This document shows, piece by piece, positions 1 through 8,077 of a stretch of 64,000 nt of DNA. The translations under genes were made by a program, and so were the position numbers. The notes under the pieces are model-generated. The model had not been told where the DNA came from and did not search any database. It was given only the letters and a program-made list of their open reading frames with translations. The stretch's first letter is position 1, and every line of letters starts with the position of its first letter. Source of the DNA: Persicobacter diffluens (GTDB lineage Bacteria > Bacteroidota > Bacteroidia > Cytophagales > Cyclobacteriaceae); the NCBI RefSeq assembly GCF_036244895.1, contig NZ_BQKE01000001.1:1054001-1118000 (forward strand). The letters are read 5' to 3'.

Positions 1-73
1 AATCATAATTGCCTTTAGTCTTTATATATTCGGTTAATTTCCTTAGATCAGAAATTTCAATATCTAGTATCAT
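1..73 (-). CDS. N-terminal fragment of an unidentified protein, cut by the window edge
   Basis: An ATG at 73-71 on the minus strand opens a frame that stays open to base 1, giving about 24 residues beginning MILDIEISDLRKLTEYI. A -7-like box lies about 37 bases upstream of the start. The pattern of an acidic start, a helix and a G-N/Y-Y-D turn loosely resembles the N-terminus of CheR-type methyltransferases, but 24 residues are too few to assign a family. The call that a gene starts here is moderate; the identity is a guess. Confidence 0.4.
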   Translation of the reverse strand, partial: MILDIEISDLRKLTEYIKTKGNYD

Positions 74-345
74 AAAAAACGTTGGGTCGAGACAGATATT
101 AATTTTGGTCAAAAATATTTTAAATTCATCCTATATAACGGATGGTAAAACAATTTTCTTCCAGTAAGTAATTAATCTTTATAAAATAGGTTGTTCAACC
201 CCTGAATATAGGAGGACTTTTTAAAAAGTATTCTAAAAAATGAGTGAGAATATGCTGAGCTCAATAAAATCTCGATAATGTTAAAAATATAATTCGAATA
301 GTTTAATTAACAATCTGTTTTTCGGACGTAATGTAATGGTGGAAA
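74..345. other. AT-rich intergenic stretch without a recognisable gene
   Basis: This stretch separates the edge fragment from the 3' end of the cytidine deaminase gene. Apart from the -7-like box near 110 I see no reading frame with coding character, no hairpin with a T-run and no copy of the dispersed repeat found elsewhere in the window. Confidence 0.6.
110..117 (-). promoter_or_regulatory. Possible Bacteroidota -7 box
   Basis: Minus-strand TATTTTTG fits the Bacteroidota -7 consensus TAnnTTTG and lies about 37 bases before the start codon of the edge fragment. No convincing -33 TTTG is visible, and the surrounding sequence is AT-rich, so chance is possible. Confidence 0.3.
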
Positions 346-828
346 TTACAACTGATCTCCCGAAAAGGTAAAGGGTAAAAGATCCCTGACGTTATTGATT
401 TTTATAAATGTACCATTTCCATTCTCCAAAATCACCGCATATGGCTGTTGTTGCTTATCCTGATATTCGGACATCACTTGTCGGCAGGCTCCACAGGGTG
501 TGACTGCCTGAAAGGCGGATTCCCCCGCTTTGATGGCGGTGATCATGATTGTTTTTATTTTGAGGTCAGGGTGATTGGCAGAAGTGGAGAAAAGGACGGT
601 TCTTTCCGCACATAAGCCCGATGGATAGGCGGAGTTTTCTTGATTATTCCCACTGAAAATTTGTCCATCCTCCATTAATAATGCCGCTCCCACATGGAAT
701 TTGCTATATGGGGCATATGCGGACTCTGTCGCTTTTTGGGCGGCAGCAACCAGTTTTTGTTCTTCTGTTGGAAGTTCTTCAATACTGTTGAATACTTGAT
801 ATTCAATAATCTGTTTTTCCTTCTGCAT
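346..828 (-). CDS. cdd: Cytidine deaminase
   Basis: The 160-residue product hydrolyses cytidine and deoxycytidine to the uridines in cytosolic pyrimidine salvage. The zinc and catalytic motifs are intact: CAE at residues 73-75 (zinc cysteine and proton-shuttling glutamate) and PCGAC at 111-115 with the two further zinc cysteines 112 and 115. The substrate-binding segment YSKFHVGAAL (about 41-50) precedes them. The length is slightly above that of the short tetrameric class, because of an N-terminal extension of about 25 residues; the family assignment is firm. The gene is transcribed divergently from the saccharopine-dehydrogenase-like gene at 922, with about 90 bases between them. Confidence 0.95.
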   Translation of the reverse strand: MQKEKQIIEYQVFNSIEELPTEEQKLVAAAQKATESAYAPYSKFHVGAALLMEDGQIFSGNNQENSAYPSGLCAERTVLFSTSANHPDLKIKTIMITAIKAGESAFQAVTPCGACRQVMSEYQDKQQQPYAVILENGNGTFIKINNVRDLLPFTFSGDQL

Positions 829-921
829 GTCTTAAAATTAATGGAAAAATTTAAGTATTATAAGGGTCAAGCGGACCGTAAAGCTATTAACAATAGGACA
901 AAACCCAAAATACTATAATCT

Positions 922-2253
922 ATGAATACGATTCTTTGCATTGGTGCGGGTAGATCTACCAGGGCCTTAATTTCATATTTATGTCAATTTAACAAAGCGG
1001 ATGAGTTTCGCCTTATTATCGCCGATAAAAACCTGCAGATGGCGCAGGAGAAAATTACCCTTGGGGGTAAAGCGGAAGCAGTAGCATTGGATATTTTTGA
1101 GGAGGAGGCATTGGATCAGTTGGTTGGGGAAGCCAGCTTGGTCATTTCCATGGTGCCGGCCAATCTGCACCACCGGGTGTTGGAGAGCTGCATTCGCCAA
1201 CGAAAGGATTTCGTTTCCGCCTCATATGTGACCGAGGAGCTTATGCAATATCAGGAGGCGATTGAAGAAGCGGGGATTTTGGTGATGAAGGAATGTGGGT
1301 TGGATCCGGGGATTGACCATATGTCCGCTATGCAGGAATTAGATGCGATTCGAAATAAAGGTGGTAGGGTCAATACCTTTGAGACCTTTACGGGTGGTTT
1401 GCTGGCGCCAAGCAAGGTGGAGAATCCGTGGGAGTATAAATTCACCTGGAACCCCAGGAATGTGGTATTGGCCGGGCAGGGCGTGGTGAAATTTCTACAA
1501 GAGGGGCGGTACAAATATATACCTTATAATAAGTTATTCAATCGTACTGAAATCATCTACATCCCGCAGTACGGTTATTTTGAGGGATATGCCAATCGGG
1601 ATTCTTTGAAGTACCGGGAGGTATATGGCTTGCAGGACATCCAAACGCTTTACCGCGGAACCTTGCGCAGAGTAGGCTATTGCAAGGCCTGGAATGTTTT
1701 TGTGCAAATTGGGGCCACTGATGATTCCTATCAGATGGAAGGAGTTGCACATATGTCGCACCGTCAGTTCATTAATTCCTTTCTGTCCTATAATCCGGAT
1801 GATTCCGTGGAGCTTAAGTTAGCCCATTACCTGAATATCGGTCTGGATTCGGATATCATGTATAAATTGAAATGGCTGGGATTATTTGAGGACGCCCTGG
1901 TGGGACTTGAAAAAGGGAGTCCGGCTCAAATTTTAGAACATATTCTCCGAAAGAAATGGACGCTGAATACGGAGGAAAAGGACATGGTGGTCATGTGGCA
2001 CCGTTTTGTTTATGAGTTGGAAGGAAAGCTTTCAGAATACCATACACATATGGTGGTGAAAGGGAAAAATGCCAACGAAACCGCGATGGCAGATACTGTT
2101 GGCCTTCCTTTGGGAATTGTGGCCATTAATGTTTTGAATGGGAAAATTAAAACCAAAGGAATCCAGCGTCCGATTTCCGCTGAGGTTTATGAACCCGTGC
2201 TGAGGGCGCTGAAAGGTTATGGGATTACCTTTGAGAAGTCTTTGATTCATTAA
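922..2253 (+). CDS. Saccharopine dehydrogenase-like oxidoreductase
   Basis: The 443-residue protein has an N-terminal Rossmann fold with the dinucleotide motif CIGAGRSTRAL at about residues 5-15 and the family segment ECGLDPGIDHMSAM near 126-139, which is typical of saccharopine reductase (LYS9-type) proteins. Such enzymes join or split glutamate and aminoadipate semialdehyde through saccharopine in lysine metabolism. The physiological direction cannot be told from sequence. No other gene of a saccharopine pathway is adjacent. The length agrees with bacterial family members. A weak terminator-like hairpin follows the gene. Confidence 0.85.
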   Translation: MNTILCIGAGRSTRALISYLCQFNKADEFRLIIADKNLQMAQEKITLGGKAEAVALDIFEEEALDQLVGEASLVISMVPANLHHRVLESCIRQRKDFVSASYVTEELMQYQEAIEEAGILVMKECGLDPGIDHMSAMQELDAIRNKGGRVNTFETFTGGLLAPSKVENPWEYKFTWNPRNVVLAGQGVVKFLQEGRYKYIPYNKLFNRTEIIYIPQYGYFEGYANRDSLKYREVYGLQDIQTLYRGTLRRVGYCKAWNVFVQIGATDDSYQMEGVAHMSHRQFINSFLSYNPDDSVELKLAHYLNIGLDSDIMYKLKWLGLFEDALVGLEKGSPAQILEHILRKKWTLNTEEKDMVVMWHRFVYELEGKLSEYHTHMVVKGKNANETAMADTVGLPLGIVAINVLNGKIKTKGIQRPISAEVYEPVLRALKGYGITFEKSLIH

Positions 2254-2372
2254 GCAGGATTGGGGAGGGAAAAAAATTAGTTATAAATTCACGCAGGAAT
2301 GGGGTAGATGTTCAATTTCTAACTCCTTTCGTTTGTTTTGGGTCAATTGGAGGTTCTCCTAATGAATGAAAA

Positions 2373-2404
2373 GCCCTCTGATTGCATGTGAGGGCGGTTT
2401 TCTC
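2373..2404 (+). terminator. Possible terminator after the saccharopine dehydrogenase-like gene
   Basis: A six-base-pair stem GCCCTC/GAGGGC with an 11-base loop is followed by GGTTTTCTC. The T-run is short and interrupted, so this is a weak call. Confidence 0.4.
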
Positions 2405-2496
2405 CTAAAGGGAGGTTTCTTTAAGAAGAGAATGTCCCAAAGCAAGCCGTTTTTAATCAGCCGCAAAAAAGGATATTTTTGTACAAGCAATAAGCT

Positions 2497-4494
2497 ATGA
2501 CAGTAGAGGACGCAAAGATAAGAATTGATCAGCTTAGTGAGCAGGTCAATTACTATAATCAAAAATATTATATGGAGGACAAATCCGAGATTTCAGACTT
2601 GGAATTTGACCAATTGTTAGCAGAGCTGGATCAGCTTGAAAAGCAATTTCCGCAATTCGCGGATCCTAATTCGCCTACCCAGAGAGTGGGGGGGACGATT
2701 ACCAAAAAGTTTGATACGATTACGCATAAGTATCGCATGCTTTCTTTGGGGAATACCTATTCCGAAGAAGACCTGCGGGATTTTGACCAGAGAGTTCGAA
2801 AAGGACTGGAAGGCCAGGAGGTGGAATACATCTGTGAGTTGAAATTTGACGGGGTGGCCATATCATTGACCTATGAGAACGGGTCTCTGGTTTTGGGCGC
2901 TACTCGGGGAGATGGTACGCAAGGTGATAATATTACGGCCAATGCCCGAACGATCAGAACTCTTCCGCTGAAGCTGAATGCGGCGGTGCCGGAGCAATTC
3001 GAGGTCAGAGGAGAGGTTTTTATGTCCATTCGGGATTTTGAAAACCTGAATGCCAGCCTGGCCGAGAAAGATCGCTTTGCCAATCCAAGAAACACGACCT
3101 CCGGTACGCTGAAGATGCAAGATTCTTCCGTGGTGGCCAAAAGGAGACTGGATTGTTACCTCTACAGTGTGTTGGGGGAGGATTTGCCTTTCGAAACCCA
3201 TGCAGAAGCACTGGAAGCCATTAAAGCATGGGGTTTCAATGTTTCGCAAACCTGGCAAAAATGTAGTACCATTGATGAGGTGTTGGCATTTGTTGCCAAA
3301 TGGGAAGAAGAACGCAAGCAATTGCCACTGGAAACAGATGGAATTGTGATTAAAGTAAATAGTTATGCGCAGCAGCAGGAGCTTGGCTTTACCGCTAAAT
3401 CTCCACGTTGGGCCATTTCTTATAAATACAAAGCAGAGGCCGCCTGTACACAGCTGGAATCGGTGAGTTATCAGGTGGGGCGCACGGGATCTATCACACC
3501 GGTGGCGAATCTAAAGCCGGTGAGCCTGGCGGGAACCGTGGTGAAACGCGCCTCTTTGCATAATGCCAATGAGATTGAGCGCCTGGATCTTCATGAAGGA
3601 GACTGGGTGTTTGTTGAAAAAGGCGGGGAGATTATCCCCAAAATCACAGGCGTGGCATTGGACAAACGTCAGGGAGCTAATGAAGTCCTGAAGTTTATTG
3701 ATCATTGTCCGGAATGTGGAACGGAATTGATCCGTCTGGAAGGCGAGGCCAACCACTATTGCCCGAATACCATGGGCTGCCCTCCGCAGATTAAGGGGAA
3801 GGTGGAGCATTTTATTCAACGCAAGGCCATGAATATTGATTCTTTGGGAGAGCGTACCATCGATCAATTGTACCAAAAAGGGCTGGTCACCAATGTGGCG
3901 GATTTATATGATCTGACCCTGGAGCAAGCTCTGGAGCTGGAAGGCTTTAAAGAAAAGTCTGCGGAGAATTTGGTGAGTGGTATCGCGCAGTCCAAGGCAA
4001 TGGCATTTCCGCAGGTGTTGTTTGCTATCGGTATTCGGTATGTCGGGCAAACGGTAGCGGAGAAGCTGGCCGATCATTTCGAAAATATGGACAACCTAAG
4101 GGCTGCAAGTGAAGAAGATCTGATTGCAGTACCGGAGATTGGAGAACGAATTGCAAAAAGTGTAATTGAATATTTCGGGGAACCGAAAAATATAGATATT
4201 GTGGAGCGCCTTCAGGCGGCAGGGCTGAAAATGCAAATTGAAGCGACTGCTTTTGAAGGAAATGATCGACTCGGAGGAAAGAGTTTTTGTCTATCTGGCA
4301 AATTTTCCACCAAGAAAAGTGTACTGGAAGATCTGATTAAGGCGAATGGAGGCAAAGTAATGTCCTCTTTTTCCAAAAAATTAGATTATCTTGTGTCCAA
4401 TGCTGAAAAAGAGACCTCTAAAACGAAAAAGGCAAGAGAAATGGGGATTTCCATTTTGTCGGAGGATCAATTACAGGAAATGTTGGAAAATTAA
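2497..4494 (+). CDS. ligA: NAD-dependent DNA ligase LigA
   Basis: The 665-residue enzyme seals nicks in replication and repair using NAD. The adenylation motif KFDG is present with the nucleotide-accepting lysine at residue 116, followed by the OB-fold, a four-cysteine zinc finger (CPECG near 407 and the later CPNTMGC), helix-hairpin-helix repeats and a C-terminal BRCT domain from about residue 588. The length is normal for bacterial LigA. Only three bases separate its stop from the next start, so it heads a probable ligA-DUF6913-dapA transcription unit that ends at the hairpin near 5950. Confidence 0.98.
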   Translation: MTVEDAKIRIDQLSEQVNYYNQKYYMEDKSEISDLEFDQLLAELDQLEKQFPQFADPNSPTQRVGGTITKKFDTITHKYRMLSLGNTYSEEDLRDFDQRVRKGLEGQEVEYICELKFDGVAISLTYENGSLVLGATRGDGTQGDNITANARTIRTLPLKLNAAVPEQFEVRGEVFMSIRDFENLNASLAEKDRFANPRNTTSGTLKMQDSSVVAKRRLDCYLYSVLGEDLPFETHAEALEAIKAWGFNVSQTWQKCSTIDEVLAFVAKWEEERKQLPLETDGIVIKVNSYAQQQELGFTAKSPRWAISYKYKAEAACTQLESVSYQVGRTGSITPVANLKPVSLAGTVVKRASLHNANEIERLDLHEGDWVFVEKGGEIIPKITGVALDKRQGANEVLKFIDHCPECGTELIRLEGEANHYCPNTMGCPPQIKGKVEHFIQRKAMNIDSLGERTIDQLYQKGLVTNVADLYDLTLEQALELEGFKEKSAENLVSGIAQSKAMAFPQVLFAIGIRYVGQTVAEKLADHFENMDNLRAASEEDLIAVPEIGERIAKSVIEYFGEPKNIDIVERLQAAGLKMQIEATAFEGNDRLGGKSFCLSGKFSTKKSVLEDLIKANGGKVMSSFSKKLDYLVSNAEKETSKTKKAREMGISILSEDQLQEMLEN

Positions 4495-4497
4495 ACT

Positions 4498-5019
4498 ATG
4501 CTTGGTTTAAAGGAGAAATTTATAAATCAGAAAACCAAAAACTTAATTTCAAAAAGTAAGGTAGATCGTGGAGGGATGAATTTCGAAAATGCGGAATTCG
4601 TTGCCATATTTTACACACAGACAAGTGAAAGTAAAGATGGTGAAATCCAAAAATTCTGCGATCAGCTTCAAAGGGAAGGTAAAACGGTGGAATTGATCAC
4701 CTACATTCCCAAGCGTAAAGAGGAACATGCCGTAAAGATAGCATCTTTTTATGGCGATGAGTTCAGCTTTACAGGAGAGGTGAAGTCCGATGCTTTAAGA
4801 GATTTTCTCAAGAAAAAATATGATCTGCTGATTCATTGTGACCTGGAAAAGGATGCTGTTACTAAATTTGTGATGGCGAAATCCAAAGCGGTGATGAGGG
4901 TAGGCCGATATTTTGAAGAAGAGGCCAAACTATACGAGTTGATGTTTGTGCTCCGGGATGATGAAAAGCCGAGGCAAATGTGCGCGCTTTTTCATCAGTA
5001 TTTGAAAGCCATACATTAA
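4498..5019 (+). CDS. DUF6913-type conserved hypothetical protein
   Basis: The 173-residue cytosolic protein has no signal peptide or membrane segment. It matches what I remember of the Bacteroidota-specific DUF6913 family, whose members often lie beside dapA, as here. A predicted alpha/beta layout is suggested by segments such as FVAIFYTQT near residue 30 and YDLLIHCDLE near 108. No catalytic motif is evident and the function is unknown. It starts three bases after ligA and ends six bases before dapA, so the three are probably co-transcribed. An internal ATG at residue 27 could also serve as start. Confidence 0.75.
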   Translation: MLGLKEKFINQKTKNLISKSKVDRGGMNFENAEFVAIFYTQTSESKDGEIQKFCDQLQREGKTVELITYIPKRKEEHAVKIASFYGDEFSFTGEVKSDALRDFLKKKYDLLIHCDLEKDAVTKFVMAKSKAVMRVGRYFEEEAKLYELMFVLRDDEKPRQMCALFHQYLKAIH

Positions 5020-5025
5020 TTAAAG

Positions 5026-5916
5026 ATGATGAGGGATTTTAGTGGTACGGGTGTTGCTTTAGTAACGCCATTTGATGCCCAAGGCAATGTAGATTTCGAA
5101 GCACTAGGCCGATTGTTAGATCATACGGCAAAAGGAGGTGTGGATTATTGGGTGGTTCAGGGAACTACCGGTGAGTCTGTGACACTTACTCAAAAAGAGA
5201 AGCACGAGGTATTGGCTTTTATTAAGGCGAATAATCCTAAGAATTTACCTATTGTATTAGGTATAGGAGGAAATAATACCCATGTGGTTTTGGAGCAACT
5301 TCAGGAAATGGATTTGGAGGGAGTTGATGCCATTTTGAGTGTGAGCCCGGCTTATAATAAACCTACTCAGGAGGGAATTTACCAGCATTATAAAATGGTG
5401 GCAGATGCTTCTCCGGTACCGGTGATTTTATATAATGTTCCGGGGAGAACTGCCTCTAAAATCAAGGTGAAGACTACCTTGCGTCTTGCTGCTCATCCGA
5501 ATATTATCGGGACCAAAGAAGCTACTGGTGATATTGGGGATGCTATCGAAATTGCCCGTAAGGCTCCTGCAGATTTCTTATTAATCTCAGGTGATGACTT
5601 ATTGACTTTGCCGCTGATTTCTGTTGGTTGTAAAGGGGTGATCTCTGTTTTGGCGAATGCCTTGCCGGAAGCTATGCAGGCTATTGTGAAACCTGCCCTG
5701 GCGAATGATATGCAGGAAGCAGGAAAAGCAGTCCATCAGATTGCCGAAATTAACCCTTTGATGTATGCGGAAGCCAATCCTGTTGGGGTGAAGCAATTAT
5801 TGAAGGAAATGCATATTTGTGAAAACCATGTGCGTTTGCCATTATTACCGGCGACTGCGCCATTGCAGGAAAAAATTAAAAATGCCTATTCCTCTTTTTT
5901 AGTCGTTGAGCATTAA
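5026..5916 (+). CDS. dapA: 4-hydroxy-tetrahydrodipicolinate synthase
   Basis: The 296-residue TIM-barrel enzyme condenses pyruvate with aspartate semialdehyde, the first committed step towards diaminopimelate and lysine. Visible family motifs are GTTGES (about residues 46-51), the YNVPGRT segment near 139-145 carrying the proton-relay tyrosine, and GTKEATGD near 164-171 with the Schiff-base lysine. There are two adjacent ATG codons at the start (5026 and 5029) and either could be used. It is the last gene of the ligA unit and is followed by a strong hairpin with a T-run. Confidence 0.97.
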   Translation: MMRDFSGTGVALVTPFDAQGNVDFEALGRLLDHTAKGGVDYWVVQGTTGESVTLTQKEKHEVLAFIKANNPKNLPIVLGIGGNNTHVVLEQLQEMDLEGVDAILSVSPAYNKPTQEGIYQHYKMVADASPVPVILYNVPGRTASKIKVKTTLRLAAHPNIIGTKEATGDIGDAIEIARKAPADFLLISGDDLLTLPLISVGCKGVISVLANALPEAMQAIVKPALANDMQEAGKAVHQIAEINPLMYAEANPVGVKQLLKEMHICENHVRLPLLPATAPLQEKIKNAYSSFLVVEH

Positions 5917-5949
5917 GTCTATTGGTTTAATGCGAAAAATATTGACAAG

Positions 5950-5979
5950 AGCCTGCCCCTTTTGGGTGGGCTTTTTTTT
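5950..5979 (+). terminator. Rho-independent terminator after dapA
   Basis: The inverted repeat GCCTGCCC/GGGTGGGC (two G-T pairs) with a short loop is followed by a run of eight T. It reaches into the stop codon of the convergent radical SAM gene. Confidence 0.85.
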
Positions 5980-7075
5980 ATGATTTGGCACTCTCGCCTT
6001 CCTGTATTTTTTGCAGGTGGCAAATCGATAATTCCCCGCTCTGTTCATCGCGCAGGTGCATGCCATTTCCCTGGCAATAGCGGTGAAATTCACAATCTGA
6101 GCAAATGCCCTTTTTCGTCCAGCTTCGGTCTCTGAATACCTGATAGCGATTTTCCCAAACCTCTTTTAAATTGTCCTGATAGATATTGCCCTGAATAAAA
6201 TTTCCTCTGAGATTCGGGCAGGCAGCAATGCTCCCGTCCACCAGAATGGAGGCAATATTGACCCCGGCCTTACAGTTAAAGAATTGGTCGCGTACTTTCC
6301 CCTCATAGCTTCCCAAAAATCCCTCGCAGCCATATTCCACCTGAATACGGCCCTCTTCTCTGAAGCGGACAATCTGATCGAATAAGGCTTTGAACTGAAC
6401 CGGAGAGAGCTGCAAGGCTTCATTGTCTTTAGCTCTGCCGATGGGATAAATAGTGAAAATTCGCCATTTTTTGACCCCCTTGGCTACTAAGAGGTCTTTG
6501 AGTTCTTCCAGCTGATGGACATTGTTTTGGTGCACACAGGTTGCCACATCATAAAGAAGGTCTTCGGTTTTGGCCAGTATTTCAATGGCCTTCACCGCCT
6601 TTTCAAAGCTTTTGGAGGAGCCCCTCAGCCAGTTGTGTCCCTGTTCCAGCCCATCCAGACTTATGGTTACTGCCCGAAGACCTGAATTCAGAAGGCTTTC
6701 CAGTTTTTTTTGAGTCAATAGTGCGCCATTGGTTACTATTCCCCATGGAAATTCTCTTTGGTAAAGTTGTTTTCCGATTTCAGGCAGGTCTTTTCGCATG
6801 AGGGCTTCTCCGCCGGTAAGCACAATCATGGTTTTGTGAGCATTAATGGTGCCTTTTAATTGATCCAGAGCCCGAAAGAAATCCGCCGAGGGCATGTCTG
6901 CCTGTTTGCTATTTTTAGTACAATCACTTCCACAGTGAATACAGGCCAGATTGCAGCGGAGGGTGCATTCCCAAAACAGGTAATTGAGGGTGTGAATCTG
7001 ACTGGCATTTTGTTTCATTTTTTGGAAAACCTTTAATGCCAGTTTTTTTCGAAATCCTAGTGAGCGGACGGTCAT
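5978..7075 (-). CDS. Radical SAM/SPASM enzyme of the rSAM/lipoprotein system (TIGR04133-like)
   Basis: The 365-residue protein carries the radical SAM cluster motif CNLACIHC near residues 38-45 and a C-terminal SPASM region with many cysteines (CKAG, CPN, CSDCEF, YCQGNG) that would hold auxiliary iron-sulfur clusters. The segment LFWECTLRCNLAC and the downstream GSDC match my memory of TIGR04133, a Bacteroidota family paired with a small lipoprotein. Its start overlaps the stop of that lipoprotein gene by four bases (ATGA), so the two are translationally coupled. Peptide modification is the expected chemistry of SPASM enzymes, but the substrate and product are not known. Confidence 0.88.
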   Translation of the reverse strand: MTVRSLGFRKKLALKVFQKMKQNASQIHTLNYLFWECTLRCNLACIHCGSDCTKNSKQADMPSADFFRALDQLKGTINAHKTMIVLTGGEALMRKDLPEIGKQLYQREFPWGIVTNGALLTQKKLESLLNSGLRAVTISLDGLEQGHNWLRGSSKSFEKAVKAIEILAKTEDLLYDVATCVHQNNVHQLEELKDLLVAKGVKKWRIFTIYPIGRAKDNEALQLSPVQFKALFDQIVRFREEGRIQVEYGCEGFLGSYEGKVRDQFFNCKAGVNIASILVDGSIAACPNLRGNFIQGNIYQDNLKEVWENRYQVFRDRSWTKKGICSDCEFHRYCQGNGMHLRDEQSGELSICHLQKIQEGESAKS

Positions 7076-7518
7076 TCAGCAGCTTCCTCCTTTTTCTTAA
7101 GCGGAATATTGATTTCTTTCTCTATTTTCCCCAAATACCAGTTTCCATCTCCGTTCTTAAACTCTTCATCGGTTAGGGAAATCAGCGTGTCCAGCTTTTG
7201 GTACTGGCCTGTTTGCTTGGGGTTAAATTCTTCAAAGCGAAGCAATACTTCCGTGGCGGGGAGATCCCGGTAATTCATGACATAATCGCCATTATCCTCA
7301 TTTTCCACATAAACATAACCATTGTTAGTGCTTACCTTAATGCCGGAGACGCTTTCGCCAGTTGCTGCATCAGTGATTTTACCGCTAAACTTAAAGTCGG
7401 CAGTAGGGGTCCCGTATTCGGCGACCGTACTGCTTTCACATCCCATTATACTGAAGCCGAGTAAGCCAATGAGTAAGGAGTATAGCCGGTTAAAAAGTTG
7501 AATTGACTTTGCTTTCAT
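7072..7518 (-). CDS. Small lipoprotein partner of the radical SAM enzyme (TIGR04134-like)
   Basis: The 148-residue product begins with a lipoprotein signal peptide ending in a lipobox FSIMGC (cysteine 27, the only cysteine). After EYGTPTADF comes a carboxypeptidase-regulatory-like beta domain (FSGKITDAATGESVSGIKV onwards). The EYGTPTA segment next to a radical SAM gene is the hallmark I recall for TIGR04134 partners. It is the first gene of the pair and probably sits in the periplasm or outer membrane after lipidation. Whether it is the substrate of the radical SAM enzyme is inferred from genomic pairing only. A copy of the dispersed repeat lies about 100 bases upstream. Confidence 0.82.
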   Translation of the reverse strand: MKAKSIQLFNRLYSLLIGLLGFSIMGCESSTVAEYGTPTADFKFSGKITDAATGESVSGIKVSTNNGYVYVENEDNGDYVMNYRDLPATEVLLRFEEFNPKQTGQYQKLDTLISLTDEEFKNGDGNWYLGKIEKEINIPLKKKEEAAE

Positions 7519-7615
7519 TTTTCAAAGGTGTTTTTTTAAATATAAGAGTCGTTCATGCTTAATTATTTGATTATTATCAGCTTGTGGATTGATCTTTAGG
7601 CTGAATGCCCCATGC

Positions 7616-7839
7616 TTAAGCCGGATTATTCATCCTAAAATCTTCGTTTTGTGGTTAGGCGGAAAAAAAGGAAGAAATTTTTCCTATTTCAAGCTTTTTC
7701 GAACGAAGCAGATGAAGGAGGAGACAGCCAGCTAGCCCCAATTTGGGCTATTAAAAAATCAGTCGACACGAATGTACTACATTGATAATTAGCTAATTAA
7801 AGCAAGTTCCTGAATCTGGCGGTGAATAATTCGGGTTAG
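7616..7839 (-). repeat. Dispersed intergenic element, copy 1 (reverse orientation)
   Basis: The stretch begins with TTAAGCCGGATTATTCAT, the inverted right end, and closes with GCGGTGAATAATTCGGGTTA, the inverted left end. Between them are the core hairpin (GCGGAAAAA ... CGAACGAAGCAGATG read on this strand) and the palindrome-like CCCCAATTTGGGCT. It lies between the divergently transcribed lipoprotein and nadE genes. Compared with the other copies, the core arms (CTTCGTT/AACGAAG) pair perfectly here. Together with the next entry it accounts for most of the 559-base gap between the two genes. Confidence 0.85.
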
Positions 7840-7862
7840 TTTATAAGGTTGAAAATAAACCA

Positions 7863-7906
7863 CTTAATCCGATTCTCTACTTTTAGCGGTGAATAATTCG
7901 GGTTAA
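7863..7906 (-). repeat. 44-bp end-to-end remnant of the dispersed element
   Basis: A right-end-like sequence (TTAATCCGATTCT) is followed almost directly by a perfect left end (GCGGTGAATAATTCGGGTTAA, inverted) with the entire core missing. It lies just beyond copy 1 and may be an internally deleted element or a duplicated end. Confidence 0.55.
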
Positions 7907-8077
7907 AATAGCAGTGAGGGTGGCTGGAATGGTTTATTAATGAGCTTGTTGGTGGGCTAGGTGGAGCCGGTTGATGCATCATTTGGCTATTGGAGGACTT
8001 GTTGCGTGTAACAGCCTGTGGTTTTATTTCATGAGCGAAAAGTTTTCTCTTTCCTAATAGTCCGTTTACTTTGTAAT

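Noticed and set aside
694..918. Open frame of 74 codons on the plus strand over the start of cdd
   Set aside because: It overlaps the cytidine deaminase gene antisense and has no coding character.
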